23,071 bases of DNA, taken from positions 1-23,071 of the forward strand of contig JADGED010000004.1 in NCBI GenBank assembly GCA_016744555.1. The letters run 5' to 3'. Source of the stretch: Desulfuromonadaceae bacterium. Lineage in GTDB: Bacteria; Desulfobacterota; Desulfuromonadia; Desulfuromonadales; Geopsychrobacteraceae. Positions 1 through 7,937 of the stretch are shown here, in pieces. Both the position numbers and the translations under genes were made by a program. Every line of letters begins with the position of its first letter. The first letter of the stretch is position 1. Under the pieces are notes generated by a model. It had not been told where the DNA came from. It made no database searches and worked only from the letters and a program-made list of their open reading frames with translations.

Positions 1-1416
1 GAGCAATGTTGCTACCGCATTTTTTGCAGCTGCTAGCAAGCTCTGTGGTAATGAACCAATCAATAAAATTGATACGATAAAGAAAGCACCCATGATCTTA
101 GCTCCAAATGGCAGAACGATAACCTCTTGATCATTGTCAGCGGCACAATATGCGGCACGTGCCATCTTCAAGTAGTAGAACGCTGCTACTGCGGCATTCA
201 TAACTGCAATGATGACCAAGGCATAAAACCCTTGGTGGATAGCGCCGGTAAAAATCATGAACTTGCCAATAAAGCCAATTGTTGGGGGAATCCCAGCCAT
301 GCCAAAAGCGGCTACCAGTAAAGTTAAAGCCAATAACGGTGAACGACGTGACAACCCTTTAAGATCATCAAAGGTTACGTTTTCACCTTTTGGAGCAATA
401 TTGTAGATTACATAAAAAGCACCAAGATTCATCAACAAGTAACCGATAACATAAAATACTGCAGCAGACATACCAGTAATATCAGCGGTTAAAATACCAA
501 TCATGACATAACCAGCATGGGCAATACTTGAATAAGCAAGTAGTCGCTTTAGGTCGGTCTGCACCAACGCACTGAAGTTACCTAATGTCATCGACAATAC
601 TGCTACGACAACCATCACCCAAGTAAACTGGGTAATATCAAAACCAGCAACGGCAACAAAACGTAGCAGCAATAGAACTGCACCGACCTTTGGCAATGTA
701 GCGACAAAACTTGCTGTTTCGTTGGCAGCACCTTGGTAAACATCTGGAGTCCAAAAGTGCATTGGAAACAGAGCCAACTTATAGAAGAATGCGGTCATGA
801 CCAAAACAAGGGCGATTATTGACAATGGTTGGGTAGCAACCAATGACGGCAATACAACGGCAAGCTCAGACAAGTAAGTTGTATGCGCCATACCAAATAG
901 GTAGCTCATACCGTACAGAGTTAAGCCAGTAGATGCGGCACCGAATAACAAGTACTTTATCCCTGCCTCAACATCCAAACGACCTTGCCCCTTGCGGAAA
1001 GGAATAACAACATAAAGTGCGTATGATGAAATTTCCAAACTCAGGAGAATAGTCATAAGTTCTACGGAACTACTTAGGAACATCAGTCCTAAAGCACTTA
1101 CCGCAAGAAACATATTGTATTCAGTGTGTATCTTTTCTTGAATACCGGTCAAACCACCACCAAGGAAGTAGACCAGAAACAAGCCAAAAACAATTACGAC
1201 TTTGAATAGCTGTGATAAAGCATCGATTTGATAAACATCATAAAACATCAAACCTTGCGTATCTAGGCTGGCAAATGTAACGACCAGAGTGACCGCTGAC
1301 AGGATCAAGCTTACTGCTTGAACAGCACCAGTGCTGAATTTTCCCAAAGTCATGCAAAACAAAACCATGACCGTTAACATCAACGCCATTTCTGGCAAAA
1401 AAACCGTGTTTAACAT
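1..1416 (-). CDS. nuoN: NADH-quinone oxidoreductase subunit N (3' end cut by window edge)
   Basis: This is an antiporter-like membrane subunit of the complex I proton pump and the last gene of the nuo operon inside the window. I translated it from the ATG at 1416, and the frame stays open to base 1, giving 472 residues. NuoN is usually about 470-490 residues, so only the extreme C-terminus is likely missing. The proton-channel residues expected of this family are visible: Glu128 in TM5 (SLEISSY), Lys213 in TM7 (FFYKLALFP, followed by FWTPDVYQG), Lys243 in TM8 (LPKVG) and Lys385 in TM12 (GFIGKF). It starts 21 bases after the nuoM stop, with only a weak ribosome binding site. The predicted protein is a hydrophobic inner-membrane protein that sits next to NuoK/J/A and NuoM in the membrane arm. 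Confidence 0.93.
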   Translation of the reverse strand, partial: MLNTVFLPEMALMLTVMVLFCMTLGKFSTGAVQAVSLILSAVTLVVTFASLDTQGLMFYDVYQIDALSQLFKVVIVFGLFLVYFLGGGLTGIQEKIHTEYNMFLAVSALGLMFLSSSVELMTILLSLEISSYALYVVIPFRKGQGRLDVEAGIKYLLFGAASTGLTLYGMSYLFGMAHTTYLSELAVVLPSLVATQPLSIIALVLVMTAFFYKLALFPMHFWTPDVYQGAANETASFVATLPKVGAVLLLLRFVAVAGFDITQFTWVMVVVAVLSMTLGNFSALVQTDLKRLLAYSSIAHAGYVMIGILTADITGMSAAVFYVIGYLLMNLGAFYVIYNIAPKGENVTFDDLKGLSRRSPLLALTLLVAAFGMAGIPPTIGFIGKFMIFTGAIHQGFYALVIIAVMNAAVAAFYYLKMARAAYCAADNDQEVIVLPFGAKIMGAFFIVSILLIGSLPQSLLAAAKNAVATLL

Positions 1417-1437
1417 AAGGTGATCCGATTCTTTAAG

Positions 1438-3036
1438 TTAAAAGAGGTTCTTGATCCAAGTACCAGCATTTTCAAGCATGGCGTGATGACCACTACCTTG
1501 TTCTACTGCATCTTGCAAATGACTTCCTGCATCAATCTGATGGAGCAGATGCGCCACGCTGGAATCCATAATATCGAGTAATGGAGTCGGATTCAAACCG
1601 ATCCAAAATACAAATACGGTAAGAAACGCTAACTGTACAAACTCACGCATATTACAATCAATAAGCTTACGCTTGCGTGCTTCACCATCTTCACCATGGG
1701 GAGCATGACCATCAGAGTCGTCCCAAACCATTTTTTGCAACAAACGCAACATGTAAGCCGCAGCTAAAATTGCACCTAGAATGGAGATTGCAGCAACTAC
1801 AGGGTACTTGTCGAAAGCACCGAACAATACCAGAAACTCACTGACGAAACTGTTTGTCCCTGGGAATGCTAGAGATGACAAGGAAAACAGCCCCAAGAAT
1901 GTTACATAAATAGGCATGAACATCCCAAGTTTACTATTATCAGCAATTTCACGACTGTGGGTACGTTCGTAAATAATACCAATCAAAATAAACAGAGCAC
2001 CGGTAGTTACACCGTGATTAAGCATTTGCAACATGGCGCCTTTGATTCCAGCATCATTCAAGAGAAAGATACCCAAAGTAACAAAACCCATGTGGCCAAC
2101 TGAAGAATAAGCAATCAGTTTTTTAATATCTGTTTGCCCCAATGCAAGGTAACCACCAACAATGATGCTAATTAGTGACATAACCAGAAGTAGGGGAACA
2201 AAATACAATGTTGCCGCTGGTGCCATTGGTAAACAGAAGCGTAAGAATCCGTAACCACCCATCTTCAGCAAGATACTTGCGAGGATGACCGAGCCAGAAA
2301 CAGGTGCCTCAACGTGAGCTGCAGGCAACCAAGTGTGGAAAGGAAACATTGGCATCTTGATAGCAAATCCAATTGCACAAGCAAGAAAGACCCAAACTTG
2401 AAAGGTAAAACTATAGGTATGATCCATCAACTCTGGAATAAAGAAGGTTCCAGTTGTGATGTACATTGCGATAATAGCAACCAACAAGAAGATACTACCG
2501 GTAAATGTGTAAAGGAAGAACTTGATTGAAGCGTAGTCTTTACGAGCACCACCCCAGATTGCAATCATCAAGTACATCGGCACCAACATACCTTCCCAGA
2601 AAATGTAAAACAGGACGGTATTCATGCTGACAAAAACACCAATCATGGCAGTTTCCATCAACAAGGTTACGATGATAAATTCTTTCCAACGGGTTTTGAT
2701 GTAGGTCCAAGAACACAAAACGCACAATGGCATAACCAAAGTGGTAAGCAAAACCAGCAGGACACTGATGCCATCAACCCCAATTACATATTCGAGATCA
2801 AGGGCAGGAAACCAGTGTCGCAACTCTGCAAATTGATACTTTGCAGTAGTTTGGTCAAAGTTAGTCCACAGCGGCAGAGAAACTAGGGCAGTGATCAATG
2901 TAACAACCAAACCCCAATATTTGAGAGCGGTTTCACTGCGTAGAAACATTGCCACAATCGCACCTACCACTGGCAATATTAGCAGCGTAGATAAAATTGG
3001 GAAATTTAAAGTATTCAGTATTAGATAGTTTTCCAT
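1438..3036 (-). CDS. nuoM: NADH-quinone oxidoreductase subunit M
   Basis: This is a proton-translocating antiporter-like subunit of complex I, 532 residues long, with about 14 transmembrane helices. The key residues of the NuoM family are present: Glu148 in TM5 (FYIFWEGML), Lys227 in TM7 (GFAIKMPMFPFHTWLP), Lys258 in TM8 (SILLKMGGYG) and Glu400 in TM12 (NSFVSEF). The glutamate in TM12, where the other subunits carry lysine, is the signature that separates NuoM from NuoL and NuoN. The C-terminal 40 residues are hydrophilic and His-containing. The ATG at 3036 follows a good AGGAAG ribosome binding site. The gene lies between the NuoL-like gene (48-base gap) and nuoN (21-base gap). Family and role are secure. 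Confidence 0.96.
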   Translation of the reverse strand: MENYLILNTLNFPILSTLLILPVVGAIVAMFLRSETALKYWGLVVTLITALVSLPLWTNFDQTTAKYQFAELRHWFPALDLEYVIGVDGISVLLVLLTTLVMPLCVLCSWTYIKTRWKEFIIVTLLMETAMIGVFVSMNTVLFYIFWEGMLVPMYLMIAIWGGARKDYASIKFFLYTFTGSIFLLVAIIAMYITTGTFFIPELMDHTYSFTFQVWVFLACAIGFAIKMPMFPFHTWLPAAHVEAPVSGSVILASILLKMGGYGFLRFCLPMAPAATLYFVPLLLVMSLISIIVGGYLALGQTDIKKLIAYSSVGHMGFVTLGIFLLNDAGIKGAMLQMLNHGVTTGALFILIGIIYERTHSREIADNSKLGMFMPIYVTFLGLFSLSSLAFPGTNSFVSEFLVLFGAFDKYPVVAAISILGAILAAAYMLRLLQKMVWDDSDGHAPHGEDGEARKRKLIDCNMREFVQLAFLTVFVFWIGLNPTPLLDIMDSSVAHLLHQIDAGSHLQDAVEQGSGHHAMLENAGTWIKNLF

Positions 3037-3084
3037 GACTTCCTACTGTCTTAAAGTAATAGCCTAGTTAGCCAACAGACCAGA

Positions 3085-4851
3085 TTAAATCAGAACAACA
3101 ACAATAAGCACTATAAACAACAGAGCTACGGCTGCACCTATATAGTGCTGTAACTTACCGGTCTGAAATTGGCGTACCTGCTCACCACCTTTAACAACAC
3201 CACGAGCACTACCATCTAACGCCCAGTCAATGCCTTCCCAGTCAAACCAAGAGAGTGCACGAGCCAAGGCCATGGTAAAGCGTAAACCGATATTCTGGTA
3301 AACGTTACTAATCCATTCATTAGTGGCAGAAACAGGCTTGTTTGCAACCCACATAAACCAACCAGCGCCACGACGATAGAACCAGTCAAGGTCAAGGTTA
3401 GAAACATCATGTGGCTTCAAATATTTAACCATTATAAAGAACCCAAGACCTGTAAAGCCAAGCAAATGGAACGTCTCAGTTAAATGATAAGTAGTATATG
3501 GATGGTAATGAACTGCATATGGCAGCATGTCATACAAATAAGTTGGGTAAAAACCTAAGAAAATACACATGAATGCAGCCATTCCCATGGCTAGTTGCAT
3601 ATTCCAAGGAGATTCCTTTGGCTTTAAGCCACAATCGTTTGGACCAAAGAAAACAAAATACGGAAGCTTAATTCCAACCGATAAGAAAGTACCAACAGCA
3701 GCCAACAAGAGCATGCTTAGAATAACGATTTGATGGTTATTACCAGCAGCAGCAATAATCATCGACTTACTGATAAATCCACTTGTTAGCGGGAACCCAG
3801 AGATAGCAATACCGCCAATAACAGTAAATATCATTGTAAACGGCATGTATTTATATAGGCCACCAAGCTCGCTGAGTTTGGAACGACCAGTCATCTCTAA
3901 TACACTGCCGATACCCATGAACAAAAGAGCCTTGTAAAGAATGTGGGCATAAGCGTGAGCACTGGCGCCATTGATAGCCATTTCGGTACCGATCCCGACA
4001 GCACAAACCATGTAACCAACCTGGCTAACAATATGGTAAGCCAAGATACGGCGAGCATCGTTTTCAATAACCGCGTAAGCAACTCCGTACAGGGTCATGA
4101 TTGCACCCATAATTGCTAATACTTCAAACCCAGCAAATCCGCGTGCCAGAACATATACAGCAGTTTTAGTGGTAAATGCACACATGAACACCGCACCAGT
4201 AACAGTTGCTTCAGGATATGCATCAGGCAACCAAGCGTGTATTGGCGGAACTGCGGCGTTAAGCATGAAACCAATCATAATCAAATAATCGGCCAAGGTC
4301 GCATGATCAACCGAAATAAGCTCAAAGGTCAGATCGCCTACATTCTGATAGCGGAGGAAAATACCACCAAGTAACACTAGACCACCAACACTGTGCACCA
4401 GCTGGTAGCGATATCCGGCTTCGATGGATTTTCTTTTCTTGCGGTACCAAACGAGGAAAACCGAAGCAAAAGCCATCAACTCCCAGAAGATGAATACGGT
4501 TAAGTAATCCCCGGCTAGAGTTGTACCCAATGAGCCGGCAACATAGAGCCATCCAGCAACGTGTTGTCCACTCTCTTTAACGTGAAGGCCAAAAATACTA
4601 CCAATCAGCGCCATTAAAGTGAATACATGCAAGAACACCATGGTCAACTTATCAACCCGACCAAAATGTAATTCAAAGCCTAACCAATCAACCTTACCAA
4701 AAGATTCTGGTAGATATTGAATCTGAATAAAAGCAACTAGCGGGATAAGAACCAGCCAGACTTTTTGTAATTTCAGCTTGTTTGCTAGAGGCAAGAGCAG
4801 CGCACCAATTATGAACATGGTAGCTGGATGCATAAAAATACTACTTGTCAT
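3085..4851 (-). CDS. NuoL-like (ND5-type) antiporter subunit with extended C-terminal lateral-helix tail
   Basis: This antiporter-like membrane protein of the NuoL/MrpA/MrpD superfamily has 588 residues. After the ~14-helix core it has a tail (about residues 480-588) with an LDWFY motif at 488, a long amphipathic stretch, and a final membrane helix at 568-588. That is the layout of NuoL, whose lateral helix clamps the membrane arm. From LDWFY to the end there are 101 residues, against about 73 from the matching FDWLY in E. coli NuoL (from memory), roughly 28 extra. Glu124 (TM5), Lys229 (TM8) and Lys362 (TM12) are present. The TM7 lysine is replaced by Asn198 (FMLNAAVPPIHAWLP). The ATG at 4851 has an AAGGA site and overlaps the end of the 82-residue gene by 11 bases. 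Generic annotation might call it Na+/H+ antiporter subunit D. The tail and operon position favour the NuoL role. Confidence 0.85.
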   Translation of the reverse strand: MTSSIFMHPATMFIIGALLLPLANKLKLQKVWLVLIPLVAFIQIQYLPESFGKVDWLGFELHFGRVDKLTMVFLHVFTLMALIGSIFGLHVKESGQHVAGWLYVAGSLGTTLAGDYLTVFIFWELMAFASVFLVWYRKKRKSIEAGYRYQLVHSVGGLVLLGGIFLRYQNVGDLTFELISVDHATLADYLIMIGFMLNAAVPPIHAWLPDAYPEATVTGAVFMCAFTTKTAVYVLARGFAGFEVLAIMGAIMTLYGVAYAVIENDARRILAYHIVSQVGYMVCAVGIGTEMAINGASAHAYAHILYKALLFMGIGSVLEMTGRSKLSELGGLYKYMPFTMIFTVIGGIAISGFPLTSGFISKSMIIAAAGNNHQIVILSMLLLAAVGTFLSVGIKLPYFVFFGPNDCGLKPKESPWNMQLAMGMAAFMCIFLGFYPTYLYDMLPYAVHYHPYTTYHLTETFHLLGFTGLGFFIMVKYLKPHDVSNLDLDWFYRRGAGWFMWVANKPVSATNEWISNVYQNIGLRFTMALARALSWFDWEGIDWALDGSARGVVKGGEQVRQFQTGKLQHYIGAAVALLFIVLIVVVLI

Positions 4852-5089
4852 AATGATCCTTGTCCCTCTCTAGCCATACGTGCGACAGCCCTTTGCAGAA
4901 TACAATCATAGCTAGACACCCGACCAGACCAAACACCGCCCAGTAGCCAACCAAGTGATCACCCCAAAAGTGGGCATGGGACCGGTCAGCAAAGAAATCA
5001 AAAACCACAGCAAATGCTAAATAAGCCATAAACAACCATTTTAGCAAGCTTGGTCTTTCCCGCAAATACGTTAGAAAATTTACAATCAT
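4841..5089 (-). CDS. Small two-helix membrane protein of the complex I-like operon
   Basis: This 82-residue protein has two predicted membrane helices, about residues 15-34 and 46-66. Between them is a short His/Asp-rich loop (DRSHAHFWGDH), and the C-terminus is charged and ends in ERDKDHYDK. I do not recognise a named family. My impression is that similar small proteins sit beside MrpD-like subunits in related bacteria, but this needs a search. It starts in an ATGA overlap with the stop of the MrpD-like gene and overlaps the next gene by 11 bases, so the three are almost surely translationally coupled. By inference it is an accessory or assembly subunit that fits between or beside the two adjacent antiporter-like subunits. 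It is too short and has the wrong helix pattern to be a NuoK/MrpC protein. Confidence 0.85.
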   Translation of the reverse strand: MIVNFLTYLRERPSLLKWLFMAYLAFAVVFDFFADRSHAHFWGDHLVGYWAVFGLVGCLAMIVFCKGLSHVWLERDKDHYDK

Positions 5090-6579
5090 GACTTCACCAT
5101 AAGGTTAATGAGGTCCAGAAATAGGTTCGGGAAGACACCTACCAATACCGAAAGTGCACCGGTAATTACTAACGGTACAACCATAAACATAATTAAAGGT
5201 TTACCTTCAAGGCTGCTAGTTAATCCCTCATCAGCAGGTAAAGGCTTACCGAAGAATGCTTTCAAAACAACCGGAACAAAATAACCAGCATTTAGTAAAC
5301 TACTTACCAATAGTACTGTGAGCAATATCCAGTTATGCAAATCTATTGTACCTAATGCCAAATACCATTTGGTAACAAAGCCACCAACTGGTGGGACACC
5401 TATCATACCGAGTGAGGCAAGGCCGAAAGCTACCATGGTAAACGGCATCCGCTTACCTAAGCCGCCCATCTCAGAGATATCTTTTTTACCGCTGGCAACA
5501 AAAATACAACCGGCCGCAAAAAACAAGGTGATCTTGGCAAATGCGTGGTTAGCAATGTGAACCAAACCACCAGTAATTGAATTAGGTGTTAGCATGGCCA
5601 CACCTAAAACGATATATGACAACTGACTTACAGTTGAATAGGCAAGTCGCGCCTTAAGATTGGTTTTAGTTAAAGCGATAACCGAAGCAGTAAGGATGGT
5701 AAATGAGACAAAATAGGCGGTTAACAATCCCATGCCGGTGTCTGCCAAGATGTTGGTACCAAAGATTGAAAGCATAACCCGACAGATGGAGAAGACACCA
5801 ACTTTAACAACAACAACCGCATGCAGCAACGCACTAACCGGTGTCGGAGCAACCATCGCATCAGGCAACCAGTTGTGTAGCGGCATGATACCAGCTTTAG
5901 CAAAACCGAACAGGCACAACAGGTAAGCAATCACGACCATGGTATGGTCAACGTCAGCTGGGAAAATACCAGCAGTGATGCTCGCTGAGTTAAAATCGAG
6001 AGTTCCAGCAAGAACATAAACGATAATCATCGCTGGTAACAAAAATGCTTTCGAAGTAAACATCAAGTAAACGATGTATTTTTTCGCTCCGGCGTAACCC
6101 TCTTCATCCTGATGGTGCATGACCAGTGGATAGGTGAAAATCGAAACGACTTCATAAAACAAGTAGAGGGTAAATAGATTGCCGGCAAAAGCAGCACCCA
6201 TTGCGGCACCAACTGATACGGCATAGCAGACATAAAAACGAGTCTGAGCGTGCTCATCGAGGCCGCGCATGTAGCCAACGCAATAGAGACTAGCCAGAAT
6301 CCACAGGAAGGATGCAACTAAAGCGAAGATGACCCCAAGTGGATCAAGATTAAGCTTTACAGCAACCCCTGGGTATAGTTCAAACAGGGTACATTGAAGT
6401 TGATCGCCACCCTGAATAACAGGCAAAAAGCTCAATACCGACACAAAGGTCAGAATGGCTCCAAGCGTTGACCAACTGTCACGTAGGTTTGGTTTCTTTC
6501 CAGAAACCATAACTAGGAGACCTGTGATCATCGGGATCAGCACGGTTATAAGAATTTTGCTGGTGATAATTGTGTTCAT
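5086..6579 (-). CDS. Extra antiporter-like subunit (MrpD/NuoL type) of the complex I-like operon
   Basis: This 497-residue polytopic membrane protein belongs to the proton-conducting antiporter family. It keeps all the proton-path residues: Glu143 in TM5 (LYLFYEVVS), Lys228 in TM7 (GFAKAGIMPLHNWLPDA), Lys259 in TM8 (VVVKVGV) and Lys404 in TM12 (GGFVTKWYL). The PTPVSALLHA motif at 245-254 is typical of NuoL/MrpA/MrpD. Unlike NuoL it stops after the 14-helix core and has no lateral-helix tail. It follows nuoK by a 79-base gap, the largest inside this operon, and overlaps the next gene by the four bases ATGA. The complex I antiporter set normally comprises L, M and N. Here this protein is an additional fourth member. 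It could also be called monovalent cation/H+ antiporter subunit D. A Mrp-type role independent of complex I is possible but unlikely in this operon. Confidence 0.88.
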   Translation of the reverse strand: MNTIITSKILITVLIPMITGLLVMVSGKKPNLRDSWSTLGAILTFVSVLSFLPVIQGGDQLQCTLFELYPGVAVKLNLDPLGVIFALVASFLWILASLYCVGYMRGLDEHAQTRFYVCYAVSVGAAMGAAFAGNLFTLYLFYEVVSIFTYPLVMHHQDEEGYAGAKKYIVYLMFTSKAFLLPAMIIVYVLAGTLDFNSASITAGIFPADVDHTMVVIAYLLCLFGFAKAGIMPLHNWLPDAMVAPTPVSALLHAVVVVKVGVFSICRVMLSIFGTNILADTGMGLLTAYFVSFTILTASVIALTKTNLKARLAYSTVSQLSYIVLGVAMLTPNSITGGLVHIANHAFAKITLFFAAGCIFVASGKKDISEMGGLGKRMPFTMVAFGLASLGMIGVPPVGGFVTKWYLALGTIDLHNWILLTVLLVSSLLNAGYFVPVVLKAFFGKPLPADEGLTSSLEGKPLIMFMVVPLVITGALSVLVGVFPNLFLDLINLMVKS

Positions 6580-6658
6580 TGCATGTACTTTCTCAAGTGG
6601 TGTGCTTATTAAGCAACGTCAGTAACTAACTGATTACCAATTACAAAAATGTTAGCAA

Positions 6659-6976
6659 TTACATTTTCATATCTTGTACTTCTTCAGGATCCTCGCTCTG
6701 GTACTTGCGATAAACCGCAATGATGATACTCACAGCAATAGCCGCTTCAGCAGCAGCGATAGCCATAATAAACAAAGCGTAAATCTGACCCACAGCAGGG
6801 TTTGGTGCGACAAAACGGTTAAATGCCATAAAGTTCAAAGCAGCTCCGTTAAGGATAAACTCACTTGAAATCAACATGCCGATCAAGGAGCGATGTTGCA
6901 CCATTCCGTACAATCCAATTACCAGCAAAACAGCTGCGATAATTAGATAAGTATTTAAATTGCCACTTATCATCAT
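6659..6976 (-). CDS. nuoK: NADH-quinone oxidoreductase subunit K
   Basis: This is a small membrane subunit of complex I, 105 residues long with three transmembrane helices, related to MrpC. It carries the two buried glutamates that form part of the hydrophilic axis linking the quinone site to the antiporter subunits. These are Glu39 in SSEFILN and Glu77 in AAAEAAI, corresponding to E. coli Glu36 and Glu72. The start overlaps the nuoJ stop by four bases (ATGA), showing translational coupling. A second Met directly follows the first, so the true start could be either. Length and motifs are ordinary for NuoK. Confidence 0.96.
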   Translation of the reverse strand: MMISGNLNTYLIIAAVLLVIGLYGMVQHRSLIGMLISSEFILNGAALNFMAFNRFVAPNPAVGQIYALFIMAIAAAEAAIAVSIIIAVYRKYQSEDPEEVQDMKM

Positions 6977-7500
6977 GGTGTTTTTCCTTCCCGTCCGCCA
7001 CGAGCCAGAATAATACTACCGATAATTGCGGTCAGCAGTACAACTGAGATCAATTCAAATGCGAGGCAGTATTGATACAGCAGGTTCTCACCGACAAACT
7101 TGATTGACATATCACCAATCTTTTCATTTGCCGCTGTAAACTCAGTGCGGTTTATCGTCGCTACAAATAATGCAATAAAGCCGGTGGTACATGCTAGCAA
7201 TGCTATTGGCAAGTTGCGACCAGTCAATTTCTTTGCTGCTAATTGATCCGGGGTATTACCAATCATAACGCCAAGGACAATGATGATACATACCGCTCCG
7301 ACATAAATCAGAATTTGCATCATGGTCAAAAATGGGCTACCGAGGTAAAAGTAAAGGCCTGCTACACCAAACAGTGAAACCGCCAATCCCAATACCGCAT
7401 GCATAAGCAGTTTAGACCGGACAGCCAAAAAACCGCCGGTAAACGTTAACGCCACAAAAGCATAAAAGAGAGCTTCGGCGATGTACTCAAAAACTATCAT
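6973..7500 (-). CDS. nuoJ: NADH-quinone oxidoreductase subunit J
   Basis: This is the NuoJ/ND6 membrane subunit of complex I, 175 residues, with about five transmembrane helices (roughly 5-25, 30-50, 57-80, 97-117 and 140-165). The conserved TM3 motif QILIYVGAV is at residues 62-70. In the family this helix contains the pi-bulge that helps transmit quinone-site changes to the membrane arm. The gene overlaps nuoI upstream and nuoK downstream by four bases each. Nothing is unusual about its length or motifs. Confidence 0.95.
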   Translation of the reverse strand: MIVFEYIAEALFYAFVALTFTGGFLAVRSKLLMHAVLGLAVSLFGVAGLYFYLGSPFLTMMQILIYVGAVCIIIVLGVMIGNTPDQLAAKKLTGRNLPIALLACTTGFIALFVATINRTEFTAANEKIGDMSIKFVGENLLYQYCLAFELISVVLLTAIIGSIILARGGREGKTP

Positions 7501-7937
7501 TCCCGTTCCTCCACTCTCTTTAGGAGGTCGTACTGAAAATCTCCCCGCGCAAAACCAGCTAACTCATATTCGTCTGAGTAATCGAGGGTTTTGGTCGGAC
7601 AAACTTCAACACATGCTCCACAAAGGCTACACTTGGCAAAATCAAGGGTAAATACAGTACAGAATTTCCCTTTAACGCCTTCACGTTTTTCACCATCGAC
7701 GACTATGCAGTCGGAAGGGCAATCACGCATACAGCTACCACAAGTGATACACTTGTGGGTGCCGGTGTCTTCAAATTTAACTAGGTCAATATGACCACGG
7801 TAGTTAGGAGTAATAACACTCTTCTCTCGTGGGTATTGAACCGTAACGATTGGAGTAAATAGTGCCTTGAGAGTGATTTTCAAGCCAACAATAAGACTCC
7901 ATCCTCCCGTGAATAATTCTGAGAAATAGGATTTCAT
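7497..7937 (-). CDS. nuoI: NADH-quinone oxidoreductase subunit I (2x[4Fe-4S])
   Basis: This peripheral ferredoxin-like subunit passes electrons towards NuoB. The protein has 146 residues. An N-terminal membrane-associated segment precedes two CxxCxxCxxxC clusters. The first has Cys63, 66, 69 and 73 (CITCGSCMRDC), followed by another Cys at 77. The second has Cys103, 106, 109 and 113 (CSLCGACVEVC). Because nuoE, nuoF and nuoG are not in this operon, NuoI is the likely electron entry point of the complex, as proposed for ferredoxin-linked complexes of the Fpo/NDH-1 type (inference). The start overlaps nuoH and the stop overlaps nuoJ, each by four bases. A very similar 2[4Fe-4S] protein could serve other oxidoreductases, but the operon settles its identity. 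Confidence 0.95.
   Translation of the reverse strand: MKSYFSELFTGGWSLIVGLKITLKALFTPIVTVQYPREKSVITPNYRGHIDLVKFEDTGTHKCITCGSCMRDCPSDCIVVDGEKREGVKGKFCTVFTLDFAKCSLCGACVEVCPTKTLDYSDEYELAGFARGDFQYDLLKRVEERE

Noticed and set aside
5086..6579. Reading the MrpD-like gene as part of a separate Mrp Na+/H+ antiporter operon
   Set aside because: No MrpA, B, E, F or G genes are present, and it is embedded between nuoK and nuoM with coupled neighbours, so a complex I-type role is favoured.
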